Of a stretch of 49,128 bases of DNA, positions 16,934 to 24,793 are shown in pieces (positions within the stretch are counted from its first letter, which is position 1; the number at the start of each line of letters is the position of its first letter). The notes beneath the pieces are model-generated. The model did not search any database. It was not told where the DNA came from and saw nothing but the letters and a program-made list of their open reading frames with translations. The stretch comes from an uncultured Oscillospiraceae bacterium (lineage in GTDB: Bacteria > Bacillota > Clostridia > Oscillospirales > Oscillospiraceae). Position numbers and translations under genes: made by a program. The stretch is taken from contig CAJUKT010000010.1 of NCBI GenBank assembly GCA_910587255.1, positions 1 through 49,128 on the forward strand. Direction: 5' to 3'.

Positions 16934-18424
16934 ATGTATAAGTTCTTACAAAAACTGGGCAAGTCTCTGATGCTGCCCGTAGCGGCCCTTCCCATCTGCG
17001 GTATCCTGATGGGCCTGGGCTACGCCCTGGCTCCTGCCGTTATGGGCGTGCCGAACGCGCCCACCGAGGGCGCGGCGTTCATCGTGGGCTTCCTGCTCAC
17101 CAAGGCGGGCGGCGCACTCATCGACAACATGCACTGGCTGTTCGTCATCGGCGTGGCCGTGGGCATGGCCGACGATAAGGACGGCACCTCCGCCCTGGCC
17201 GGCCTGGTCAGCTTCCTGATGATGAAGTCCCTGCTGGCCCCCGGCGTGGTCACCACCATTATGCCCGCCATCAACGACGATCCCGTCCGCCTGCTGGCGT
17301 TCCAGAAGTTCGAGAACGTGTTCCCCGCCATCCTGGCCGGCCTGATCGGCGCGTTCTGCTACAACAAGTTCAAGAACACCCAGCTGCCTGACTGGCTGGC
17401 TTTCTTCAGCGGCAAGCGCTGCGTGGCCATCGTCACCGGCGTGGTGTCCATCGGCGCCTCCGTCATCCTGCTGTTCGCGTGGCCCGTCATCTTCGGCGCT
17501 CTGTACGCCGTGGGTCAGGCCATCATCGGGCTGGATATCGTTGGCGTGGGCATCTACACCTTCCTGAACCGTCTGCTGATCCCCACCGGCCTGCACCACG
17601 CCCTGAACAACGTGTTCTGGTTTGACACCGTGGGCATCGGCGACCTGACCCACTTCTGGGCCGGCCGCGTGATGGGCGACGTGGTGGATGGGACCACCCT
17701 CAACTGGAGCATCGGCATGTACATGGCCGGCTTCTTCCCCTGCATGATGTTCGGCATCGCGGGCGCCGCCGCCGCCATGGTCCGCGCCGCTAAGAACAAG
17801 AAGGCCGCCATCGGCATCGTGCTGTCCGCCGCCGTCTGCGCGTTCCTGTGCGGCGTCACCGAGCCCTTCGAGTTCTCCTTCATGTTCCTGGCCTTCCCGC
17901 TGTACGTGGTCTACGCCCTGCTGTACGCCATCTTCGCCATGATCACTGTGGCTCTGGGCTTCCGTGCCGGCTTCTGCTTCTCCGCCGGCGCCACCGACTG
18001 GATCTTCTCCGCCTCCCTGCCCGCCGCCGAGAACACCCTGCTGCTCATTCCCATCGGCCTGGTTGCCCTCGTGGTGTTCTACCTGGTGTTCTACTTCGCC
18101 ATCAAGAAGTTCAACCTGAAGACCCCGGGCAACGAGGATGAGGACGCCGAGGCCGAGGAGGCCAAGATCGTTCTGTCCAACAACGACTTCACCGCCATTG
18201 CCACCGGCGTCCTGGCTGCCATCGGCGGCAAGGAGAACGTGTCCAACGTGGACTACTGCACCACCCGCCTGCGCTTCGAAATCAAGGATTACACCGCCAT
18301 CAACGAGAAGGCCGTCAAGGCCGCGGGCGCTGCGGGCGTCATCCGTCCCAGCAAGAACGCCTGCCAGGTTATCATCGGCCCGAAGGTTCAGTTTGTGTAC
18401 GACGAGCTGAAGAAAATGCTGTAA
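16934..18424 (+). CDS. PTS EIICB, N-acetylglucosamine/glucose type
   Basis: A 496-residue membrane permease of the phosphotransferase system that imports and phosphorylates a hexose. The EIIC domain (about 1-390) has around ten helices with the signatures GLHHALNNVFWFD, GVTEPFEFSFMF and AGFCFSAGATDW. The stretch ending FNLKTPG is closest to NagE-type transporters, so GlcNAc is the best guess, with glucose as the alternative. The EIIB domain (about 415-496) carries the phosphocysteine C442 in DYCTTRLRF. There is no fused EIIA; this is supplied by the next gene. It begins 35 bases after a MITE copy in its leader. Confidence 0.88.
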   Translation: MYKFLQKLGKSLMLPVAALPICGILMGLGYALAPAVMGVPNAPTEGAAFIVGFLLTKAGGALIDNMHWLFVIGVAVGMADDKDGTSALAGLVSFLMMKSLLAPGVVTTIMPAINDDPVRLLAFQKFENVFPAILAGLIGAFCYNKFKNTQLPDWLAFFSGKRCVAIVTGVVSIGASVILLFAWPVIFGALYAVGQAIIGLDIVGVGIYTFLNRLLIPTGLHHALNNVFWFDTVGIGDLTHFWAGRVMGDVVDGTTLNWSIGMYMAGFFPCMMFGIAGAAAAMVRAAKNKKAAIGIVLSAAVCAFLCGVTEPFEFSFMFLAFPLYVVYALLYAIFAMITVALGFRAGFCFSAGATDWIFSASLPAAENTLLLIPIGLVALVVFYLVFYFAIKKFNLKTPGNEDEDAEAEEAKIVLSNNDFTAIATGVLAAIGGKENVSNVDYCTTRLRFEIKDYTAINEKAVKAAGAAGVIRPSKNACQVIIGPKVQFVYDELKKML

Positions 18425-18475
18425 ATCCGTCGCTCCAAAGATGGGAGCTGGTTCCTCCCGCAAATAGATTCTGCC

Positions 18476-18511
18476 GTGGGCGGGCTTCTGGCCCGCCCAC
18501 AGATCTTTTTT
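18476..18511 (+). terminator. hairpin between EIICB and EIIA genes
   Basis: A perfect 10-bp stem GTGGGCGGGC / GCCCGCCCAC with loop TTCTG, then AGATCTTTTTT. It probably terminates part of the transcripts and lowers EIIA expression relative to EIICB, or acts as a 3' stabiliser. Confidence 0.7.
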
Positions 18512-18527
18512 GAAAGGAAGGATCATC

Positions 18528-19037
18528 ATGGGATTTTTGGATAAGCTGAAAAAGGGCCTGCTGGGCGAGGAGCCCGCCTGTGCCGCGCTGTGCGTGGGCG
18601 CGGTGGCCAAGGGCAGCGCAATCCCCATGGCCGATATCCCGGACCCGGCGTTCAGCCAGGGCTTTGTGGGCTTCTGCTGCGGCATTGAGCCGGAGGACGG
18701 CAAGGTGTTCTCCCCGGTGGACGGGGTGGTCAGCCAGGTGCCCGACACCCTTCACGCCGTCGGCATTGAGAGCCAGGGCATGGAGCTGCTGGTGCACTGC
18801 GGCGTGGACACTGTGGACATGAAGGGCCAGGGCTTCACCATGCTGGTGAAGGAGGGCCAGGAGGTGAAGGCGGGCGACCCCCTGCTCACCATGGACCTGG
18901 AGGTGGTGAAGGGGGCGGGCCACCCCACCACCATCATCACCGCCGTCACCAATTCCGACGATTTTGCCGGGGTGGAGCAGGGCAAAACCGGCCCCGTACA
19001 GGTGGGGGACGAGGTGCTCAGGGTTTCTAAAAAGTGA
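18528..19037 (+). CDS. PTS EIIA, glucose family (Crr-like)
   Basis: A 169-residue cytosolic phosphocarrier. The phosphorylated His is H90 in ELLVHCGVDTV, with the second active-site His H76 in DTLHAVGI; both sit at the spacing known from E. coli EIIA-Glc. It passes phosphate from HPr to the EIIB domain of the gene upstream. The start at ATG 18528 follows AAAGGAAGG; a TTG at 18510 is in frame but has no site. The 100-base gap to EIICB holds a hairpin. Confidence 0.92.
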   Translation: MGFLDKLKKGLLGEEPACAALCVGAVAKGSAIPMADIPDPAFSQGFVGFCCGIEPEDGKVFSPVDGVVSQVPDTLHAVGIESQGMELLVHCGVDTVDMKGQGFTMLVKEGQEVKAGDPLLTMDLEVVKGAGHPTTIITAVTNSDDFAGVEQGKTGPVQVGDEVLRVSKK

Positions 19038-19102
19038 GATCAGGCGCGCTCCGGCAGGGGCGCGCCTCTCAGCCATATTTGAACAGAAAGGAACGATTCA
19101 AC

Positions 19103-19867
19103 ATGGGACGTTTAGAGGGTAAGGTCGTCATCGTCACAGGGGGCAATTCCGGCGTGGGGGCCGCCACTGCGGTGCTCTTCGCCAAGGAGGGGGCCAAGGT
19201 GGTCATCAGCGCCCGCCGCCAGGCCCAGCTGGAGGAGGTAGCCGCCAAGATCCGCGAGGCGGGCGGCGAGGTGCTCCCCGTGGTCACCGACATCTCCAAG
19301 CCGGAGGACGCCAAAAACCTGGTAGCCAAAACGGTGGAGGCCTATGGAAAGGTGGACGTGCTGGTGAACAACGCCGGCGTGCTGGAGGAGGGGCTGAAGC
19401 CCATCGACCGGGTGACCGACGAGGACATGGACCGCATCCTGGGCATCAACACCAAGGGCACCATGTACTGTATGCGGGAGGCCCTGGCCGAGATGAAGAA
19501 GGCCAACTACGGCTCCATCGTCAACGTGGCCTCTGTGGCCGGGGTCATGGGCTGCGGCGGCGCGGCCTACGTGTCCTCCAAAGCGGCCATTGTGGGCGTC
19601 ACCCGGCATACCGCCCTGCGCTTTGCGGGCACGGGCATCCGCTGCAACGCGGTGTGCCCCGGCTCCATCGTCACCCCCATGGTGGCCAACGCCCGGCCGG
19701 AGAACCTGGACCCGGACATGTTCGGCCAGATGGCCAAGCACGGCGATTTGCGGGTGCCCGTTTGTATGCCCGACGACGTGGCCAATATCCTGCTGTTCCT
19801 GGCCAGCGACGAGTCCAAGGCCATCACCGGCCAGGCCATCGTCTCCGACTTCGGCAGCACCCTGTAA
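19103..19867 (+). CDS. SDR family oxidoreductase
   Basis: A 254-residue classical short-chain dehydrogenase. The dinucleotide-binding TGGNSGVG is near residue 12, NNAG near 89, the catalytic Ser in NVASVAG and the YVSSK motif follow, with PGSIVTPM after it. It reduces or oxidises a carbonyl/alcohol substrate with NAD(P)H; substrate unknown. The arginine-rich ARRQ after the second strand suggests NADP preference. The start at 19103 follows AAAGGA. It is downstream of the PTS pair with a 65-base gap and may be co-transcribed; a sugar-related role is only a guess. Confidence 0.88.
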   Translation: MGRLEGKVVIVTGGNSGVGAATAVLFAKEGAKVVISARRQAQLEEVAAKIREAGGEVLPVVTDISKPEDAKNLVAKTVEAYGKVDVLVNNAGVLEEGLKPIDRVTDEDMDRILGINTKGTMYCMREALAEMKKANYGSIVNVASVAGVMGCGGAAYVSSKAAIVGVTRHTALRFAGTGIRCNAVCPGSIVTPMVANARPENLDPDMFGQMAKHGDLRVPVCMPDDVANILLFLASDESKAITGQAIVSDFGSTL

Positions 19868-19880
19868 GCTGATTTGCGCA

Positions 19881-19917
19881 AAAAAGTGCGGCTTTCCACA
19901 GGAAAGCCGCACTTTTT
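19881..19917. terminator. bidirectional terminator
   Basis: A perfect 17-bp stem AAAAAGTGCGGCTTTCC / GGAAAGCCGCACTTTTT with an ACA loop, serving the SDR gene (+) and the zinc-ribbon gene (-), which converge here. Confidence 0.92.
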
Positions 19918-19928
19918 CTTTGCGCCGT

Positions 19929-20363
19929 TCAGGAGGGGCGCGCCCGCCCGCACTTGGGGCAGAAGCGGAAGTCCCCCTGGAGATTTGCGCCGCAGTAGGG
20001 GCAGAACTCCGCCCCGGCCGCCGGGCCCCGGTCCTGCCTGGGCTGCTCCCAGGGCTCCGCGTCCTTCACCCACCGCCGCGCGGGGTCATCTTCCTCCCCG
20101 TCCTCGGTGATATCAAAGGCGGAATAGCGGTTCTTGCCGGTGGCGTTCTTATAATGGTACTTGGCGTGTACAATGCCGTTAATAATGAACGCGACCCCAA
20201 AGAAGGGGAAAATCAGGGCGATGATCCCAAATCCGCCGGCCGACATGGCGCCAAGCGCCATAAAGCTGGCAATGAGGGTCCAGATCACGCCGAAGACGAT
20301 GCTGAAGACGCTGTTCACGAACTTCATGCCGGAGGGCCCCCGGCCCGGTTTGATACTTTTCAT
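19929..20363 (-). CDS. zinc-ribbon membrane protein, unknown
   Basis: A 144-residue protein with two membrane segments (about 17-38 and 41-62) and a C-terminal zinc ribbon with two CxxC knuckles (FCPYCG and FCPKCG). The topology puts the ribbon in the cytosol if both helices form a hairpin. No function is known. The start at 20363 follows AAAGGGGGAAAG; an ATG six codons upstream is less well placed. A short palindromic repeat lies just upstream of the gene. Confidence 0.7.
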   Translation of the reverse strand: MKSIKPGRGPSGMKFVNSVFSIVFGVIWTLIASFMALGAMSAGGFGIIALIFPFFGVAFIINGIVHAKYHYKNATGKNRYSAFDITEDGEEDDPARRWVKDAEPWEQPRQDRGPAAGAEFCPYCGANLQGDFRFCPKCGRARPS

Positions 20364-20387
20364 ACGCTTTCCCCCTTTCAAGGCTGC

Positions 20388-20475
20388 CTAGGGCTTGCTT
20401 GAACGCTGCCGCCATGCCCAAACGACGGGCCTTTTTTGCCGCCGGGCACATCGTCAATGTTCAAGCAGCGCCTAG
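20388..20475. repeat. short palindromic repeat, copy 2
   Basis: An 88-bp element bounded by CTAG at both ends, with imperfect inverted ends (GGGCTTGCTTGAAC / GTTCAAGCAGCGCC) and an inner GGGCC palindrome. It is the better preserved partner of 9635-9718. It has no coding capacity. Confidence 0.7.
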
Positions 20476-20509
20476 AGGAGGAGCGGCCCCGCCGGGGCCG
20501 CTCCTTATG

Positions 20510-20692
20510 TCATAGTTCCCGCTCAAAAATCAGGTCGATCCGGGTCATAGCGCCGTTGGTGACATCCAGGGGCATCCAGTTCACGAACCGCCAGCCATCG
20601 GCGGCCTCCCGGTCGATGACCTCCCGGTAGCCCTGGAATCCGGCGAAGATCCAGCCCTCCCGCTCCACGGGGACATATTTGTACTCGTACAT
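20510..20692 (-). CDS. DUF4177 domain protein
   Basis: A 60-residue protein matching DUF4177: MYEYKYVPV at the start, then a helix with REVIDREAADGWRFVNW and a final strand IDLIFEREL. The function is unknown. The start at 20692 follows TAGGGGGCC; the in-frame extension upstream adds only eight residues. It is followed by a GC-rich hairpin without a T-run on this strand. Confidence 0.78.
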   Translation of the reverse strand: MYEYKYVPVEREGWIFAGFQGYREVIDREAADGWRFVNWMPLDVTNGAMTRIDLIFEREL

Positions 20693-20765
20693 TTTTGGCC
20701 CCCTATTTTGCGTCAAAGATGGTCGGACGGTTGCAGGTCCGGCAGTACGGGCACTCTATGGCCGT

Positions 20766-21761
20766 TTACTTGCCCCCCTTGGGCTGGTTGGGCTCCACGG
20801 TGTCGAACACGCTCTTGGCGGCGGCGCACATGCCCGCCAGCCCCTGAAGCTCGCTGGGGATGATGATCTTGGTGGCCCGGCCGTCGGCGGCCTTCTGGAA
20901 CGCCTCCAGGGCCTTGATCTTCAGCACGCCCTCGCCGGGGGCGGCGTCGTTGATGAGCCTGATGGCGTCGGCGGTGGCCTGCTGCACCTTCAAAATGGCC
21001 TCGCTCTCGGCCTCGGCGGCCAGGATCTTGGCGGTCTTTTCCGCCTCGGCCTCCATGATCTTGGCCTGCTTGGCGGCGTCGGCCCGGAGGATGGCGGACT
21101 GTTTCTCGCCCTCGGCCACCAGGATCTGGGACTGCTTCTGGCCCTCGGCCTGGAGGATGGCCTCGCGGCGCTCGCGCTCGGCCCGCATCTGCTTCTCCAT
21201 GGACTCCTGGATGTCCCGGGGCGGCATGATGTTCTTCAGCTCCACGCGGTTGACCTTGATGCCCCAGGGGTCGGTGGCCTCGTCCAGGATGGCCCGCATC
21301 TGGGTGTTGATGTGGTCGCGGCTGGTGAGGGACTGGTCCAGTTCCAGATCGCCGATGATGTTTCGCAGGGTGGTGGCGGTGAGGTTCTCGATGGCGCTCA
21401 TGGGGTGCTCCACGCCGTAGGTATACAGCTTGGGGTCGGTGATCTGGAAGTAGAGCACGGTGTCGATCTGCATGGTGACGTTGTCCTTGGTGATGACGGG
21501 CTGGGGCGCGAAGTCCACCACCTGCTCCTTCAGGGACACGGTTTTGGCCACCCGCTCAATGAAGGGGACCTTCAGGTGCAGGCCCACCCCCCAGACGGCG
21601 CGGAAGGCGCCCAGCCGCTCGATGACCACGGCCTTGGACTGCTGCACCACCTTGATGTTAGAGGCCAGGATGCCCAGGATGATGACGACGATGAGTAGGA
21701 CGATGACGGGCCCCACAACGGCGCCCACCCCGGCGGCTGCGGACAGTATGAATGTGTTCAT
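20766..21761 (-). CDS. SPFH/band 7 (stomatin-like) protein
   Basis: A 331-residue protein with an N-terminal membrane segment (about 9-34) and an SPFH domain: VVIERLGAF, HLKVPFIERV, TKDNVTMQIDTVLYFQITDP and NIIGDLELDQSLTSRDHIN. A long Ala/Glu-rich coiled coil follows (about 195-270), then a short C-terminal region. Such proteins form large membrane-associated oligomers and organise membrane domains. It is encoded downstream of an NfeD protein, its usual partner, with a 40-base gap. The ribosome site GAGGAGG before ATG 21761 sets the start. Confidence 0.92.
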   Translation of the reverse strand: MNTFILSAAAGVGAVVGPVIVLLIVVIILGILASNIKVVQQSKAVVIERLGAFRAVWGVGLHLKVPFIERVAKTVSLKEQVVDFAPQPVITKDNVTMQIDTVLYFQITDPKLYTYGVEHPMSAIENLTATTLRNIIGDLELDQSLTSRDHINTQMRAILDEATDPWGIKVNRVELKNIMPPRDIQESMEKQMRAERERREAILQAEGQKQSQILVAEGEKQSAILRADAAKQAKIMEAEAEKTAKILAAEAESEAILKVQQATADAIRLINDAAPGEGVLKIKALEAFQKAADGRATKIIIPSELQGLAGMCAAAKSVFDTVEPNQPKGGK

Positions 21762-21801
21762 TTGACTACCTCCTCTATAATGTTGTGGCCGATGCCACAG
21801 G

Positions 21802-22290
21802 TTACCAATTCTTGGGCTCCCCGGCGGACACCGGGGCGGCGGTGGGCTCCACGAACACCTTGACACCCTCGATGCGCAGCACCCGCACCAGGGTGCCGGC
21901 GGCGATGGGCCCCCCGTCCTGGCTGCGGGCGGACCAGGCCATCCCACGGATGACCACCGCGCCCTTGCCGTGGATGTTGTCAATGTCCTCGGTGACCTGG
22001 GCCTCGGCCCCGATCACCCGGTCGGCGTTGGTGCGCTCCACCTTGCTGTTCAAGTGCTTTTTGGCAAGGGGACGCACGGCGGCCAGGCAAAGCAGGCTCA
22101 CCGCCAGAAACAGGGTGATCTGCACCCACATGGGCCCGCCCAGCAGCGCGGCAACCAGGGCCACCAGCGCCCCGGCGGCGAACCAGATGGAGGTGAGCCC
22201 CACGGTGACGGCCTCGCTGGCCGCGAAAATGATCAATAGCACCAGCCATAGGATCTGCATCAAGGAACCTGCGTCTAAAGAGAATGGCAT
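21802..22290 (-). CDS. NfeD family membrane protein
   Basis: A 162-residue short-form NfeD: about three to four membrane segments (residues 10-85) and a C-terminal OB-fold-like domain with IGAEAQVTEDI, GAVVIRGMAWSARS and GTLVRVLRIEGVKVFVEP. It lacks the protease domain of long NfeD proteins. It acts with the SPFH protein encoded directly downstream. The start at 22290 follows AAAGGAG. Confidence 0.9.
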   Translation of the reverse strand: MPFSLDAGSLMQILWLVLLIIFAASEAVTVGLTSIWFAAGALVALVAALLGGPMWVQITLFLAVSLLCLAAVRPLAKKHLNSKVERTNADRVIGAEAQVTEDIDNIHGKGAVVIRGMAWSARSQDGGPIAAGTLVRVLRIEGVKVFVEPTAAPVSAGEPKNW

Positions 22291-22589
22291 ACGCTGCACT
22301 CCTTTCTTGTTTTGCTTCCAATAAATTGTATCACACATCAACGCCAAGGAAAAGAAGTTTTTCGCGCCTGGGGCTATATTATTGTTGCCAGCGCTTCCAT
22401 TTTACATTATACTAGGGCTTGTAAAGTCCTTCCCCTCCCTGCGACATCATACTACACCTTCCACCAAATGTAAAGTCAAGGGGTTTTTCAAAAAATTTTC
22501 CTGGCGGTTTCCGCCAAGGCTCCGGCCCGGCGGGCGGGGATACCTGCCACCAGGGCAAAGGCTTTCAATAAAATGATTTGGAGTATTTT
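22291..22589. other. AT-rich divergent intergenic region
   Basis: These 299 bases separate NfeD (-) and the methyltransferase (+). They hold the NfeD promoter and two exact copies of TGTAAAGTC (22420-22428 and 22469-22477), 49 bp apart. No clear promoter for the plus-strand gene was found. Confidence 0.5.
22446..22474 (-). promoter_or_regulatory. promoter for nfeD-SPFH operon
   Basis: On the minus strand TTTACA, a 17-bp spacer and TATGAT. A second AT-rich -10-like TATAAT lies closer to the gene. Confidence 0.5.
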
Positions 22590-24266
22590 ATGGAGCAGAT
22601 ATTACAATTTGTCATACCCGCCCTCATGGGGGTGGAGTCCACGGTGGCCTATGAGCTGAAAAAGCTGGGACTGTCCGAAGTGCGGGCGGAAAACGGCCGG
22701 GTGCTGTGCCAGGGCGGGCCCGCCGATATTCCCCGGCTGAACCTGAACCTGCGCTGCGGGGCGCGGGTGCTGCTGTGCCTGGGCTGCTTCCCGGCCCGCT
22801 CCTTTGAGGAGCTGTTTGAGGGCTGCGCGGCCCTTCCCTGGGAGGACTTCATCCCCCGGGAGGGGCGCTTCCCGGTGAAGGGGTACGCGGTCAGCTCCCA
22901 GCTCCATTCGGTGCCCGCCTGCCAGTCCATTTTGAAAAAGGCGCTGTGCAAAAGGCTGGGGCAGGCGTATGGCCTGGAGATACTGCCCGAGACGGGAACC
23001 TTATACCAGGTGCAGTTTTCCATTTTAAAGGATCAAGTGACTTTAATGCTGGACACGTCGGGGGACAGCCTGTACAAGCGGGGCTACCGGGCCCGGAACA
23101 TGGGCGCGCCGCTGCGGGAGACGCTGGCGGCGGCGCTGGTGTCCCTGTCCCGGTACAGGGGGCGGGACCCCTTCTGCGACCCCTTCTGTGGCTCGGGCAC
23201 CATCCCCATTGAGGCGGCCCTCATCGCCAGGAACCGGGCCCCGGGGTTAAACCGCTCCTTTGCCGCTCAGCGGTGGGGCTGGCTGCCCTCCGGGCTGTGG
23301 ATGGACGCCGCCGAGGAGGCGGAGGACCATGAGTTTCGCGGCGCTTACGACATCTGGGGCGGGGATATCGACCCCGCCGCCGTGGAGCTGTCCCGGCACA
23401 ACGCCCGGCTCGCCGGGGTTGAGGACACGGTGCGCTTTGAGACGGCCGACGCGGCGGAATTCCGCCGGGATGCGCCCCGGGGCCGGGTGGTGACCAACCC
23501 GCCCTATGGGGAGCGGCTGCTGGAGAAGCGGGAGGCGGAGGCGCTCTACCGGGGCTTCGGCCGGGCGGCGCTGGCGCTGCCCGGGGGGTGGGAGGTGGAT
23601 GTGCTGTCCTCCCACACCGAGTTCGAGCGGGCCTTCGGGCGGCCCGCGGACAAGAAGCGGAAGCTGTATAACGGCATGATAAAATGCGACTTGTTCATGT
23701 ACGGGGGAAGCGCGGAAAAGCGGCCAGCGAGGGCGCGTGGAGGTAGACAGCTTGGCGGGCCAAAGGCCCGGCAGGCCGTCCGTGGGCAGCAGAGAAAGAA
23801 AACGCTGGGAGGAGTGCCCTGTGCGGCATATCTTTATCATCAACCCCTCGGCGGGGAAGAAGCGGAGCACAAAGACGCTGGTAGAGCGCATCCAGGCGCT
23901 GGACGCTCCCTGCGAGATTCACTTCACCGAAAAAACGGGGGACGCCCGGCGGATAGCCTGGGCGGCGGCGGAGAGCGGCGAGGCGGTGCGCATCTACGCC
24001 TGCGGCGGGGACGGCACCCTGAACGAGGCGGTGAACGGCGCGGCGGGGTATGGAAACGCCGCCGTCACCAACGTGCCCACCGGCACGGGCAACGACTTTC
24101 TGAAGATATTCGGCAGGGAGAACAAGGCCCGCTTCACCGATCTGGAGGCGCTGTCCCAGGGGCCCCAGGCGGCCATGGACCTCATCGACTGCAATGGGAT
24201 GCTGGGCATCGACATTGTATGCGTGGGGCTGGACTCCCGCATCGCGGTGGACAAGGACAAGTATAA
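22590..24266 (+). CDS. THUMP-domain rRNA methyltransferase (RlmL/YpsC type), abnormal 3' extension
   Basis: Residues 1 to about 372 form a THUMP plus class I SAM methyltransferase of the RlmL-N/YpsC group, expected to make N2-methylguanosine in 23S rRNA: DPFCGSGTIPIEAALIA is the SAM site region and NPPYGERL the catalytic motif. The family normally ends near KLYNGMIKCDLFMY (about 23700). Here no stop follows: the frame continues for about 186 Arg/Gly-rich codons through a dispersed repeat and 446 bases into the lipid kinase gene in another frame. The tail is not expected to be functional. ATG 22590 is preceded by TTGGAG. Confidence 0.82.
   Translation: MEQILQFVIPALMGVESTVAYELKKLGLSEVRAENGRVLCQGGPADIPRLNLNLRCGARVLLCLGCFPARSFEELFEGCAALPWEDFIPREGRFPVKGYAVSSQLHSVPACQSILKKALCKRLGQAYGLEILPETGTLYQVQFSILKDQVTLMLDTSGDSLYKRGYRARNMGAPLRETLAAALVSLSRYRGRDPFCDPFCGSGTIPIEAALIARNRAPGLNRSFAAQRWGWLPSGLWMDAAEEAEDHEFRGAYDIWGGDIDPAAVELSRHNARLAGVEDTVRFETADAAEFRRDAPRGRVVTNPPYGERLLEKREAEALYRGFGRAALALPGGWEVDVLSSHTEFERAFGRPADKKRKLYNGMIKCDLFMYGGSAEKRPARARGGRQLGGPKARQAVRGQQRKKTLGGVPCAAYLYHQPLGGEEAEHKDAGRAHPGAGRSLRDSLHRKNGGRPADSLGGGGERRGGAHLRLRRGRHPERGGERRGGVWKRRRHQRAHRHGQRLSEDIRQGEQGPLHRSGGAVPGAPGGHGPHRLQWDAGHRHCMRGAGLPHRGGQGQV
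23700..23775 (+). repeat. 3'-end-associated repeat, partial copy
   Basis: GGAAAAGCGGCCAGCGAGGG at the natural end of the methyltransferase gene resembles the GAGAAGCGGACAGCGAGGG block found after the ACT and tsaB genes, again in the sense direction, followed by a GGCGGGCC-AAA-GGCCCG hairpin. Confidence 0.5.
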
Positions 24267-24732
24267 CGCCCTGCCCCTGGTCACCGGCATGGGGGCCTAC
24301 ATTCTGGCCCTGCTGGCCAACGTGATGTTCAAGAGCATAGCCCAGCCCACGGCGGTGGAGTGCGGCGATCTCCACTTTGACGGGGAGACCACCATTGTGT
24401 GCGTTTGCAGCGGGCGGTACTACGGCGGCGGCTTCATGCCGGTGGGGGATAATATGCCCGACGACGGCCTGCTGGAGACCCTGGTGGTGCGCAAGGTGAG
24501 CCGGGCCACCTTCTTCCGCCTGGTGGGCAGGTACGCCCAGGGGAAATACCGGGATTATCCCGACCTCATCTGGTACCGCCAGGGGGAGACGGTGACGATC
24601 AAGGGGCAGGACGAGCTGGTGGCGGTGGTGGACGGCGAGGCCCTCCGGGCCCGGGAGCTGACCATCGGCCTGTCGGAGAAAAAGGTGAACTTTTTCTATC
24701 CCGCCGGGCTGGACTACCGGCCTAAGACATAA
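23821..24732 (+). CDS. diacylglycerol/lipid kinase family protein
   Basis: A 303-residue cytosolic kinase of the YegS/DgkB group: IINPSAGKKRS near the N-terminus, the GGDGTLNEAVNG nucleotide motif, and PTGTGNDFLKIFG. It transfers phosphate from ATP to a lipid such as diacylglycerol. The start is GTG 23821, six bases after GGGAGGAG; 446 bases overlap the runaway frame of the upstream gene. The length is normal. Confidence 0.9.
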   Translation: MRHIFIINPSAGKKRSTKTLVERIQALDAPCEIHFTEKTGDARRIAWAAAESGEAVRIYACGGDGTLNEAVNGAAGYGNAAVTNVPTGTGNDFLKIFGRENKARFTDLEALSQGPQAAMDLIDCNGMLGIDIVCVGLDSRIAVDKDKYNALPLVTGMGAYILALLANVMFKSIAQPTAVECGDLHFDGETTIVCVCSGRYYGGGFMPVGDNMPDDGLLETLVVRKVSRATFFRLVGRYAQGKYRDYPDLIWYRQGETVTIKGQDELVAVVDGEALRARELTIGLSEKKVNFFYPAGLDYRPKT

Positions 24733-24745
24733 ACTGGAGAAGGGC

Positions 24746-24772
24746 GCCGGGTTCCGGCATAAGGAACCCGGC
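24746..24772 (+). other. GC-rich hairpin without T-run
   Basis: GCCGGGTTCC / GGAACCCGGC with a 7-base loop, between the lipid kinase stop and the nitrilase gene. It lacks a T-run, so it is not a classic terminator; it may stabilise or separate transcripts. Confidence 0.5.
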
Positions 24773-24793
24773 GGCAAATAGGGGGGCTGCGGG

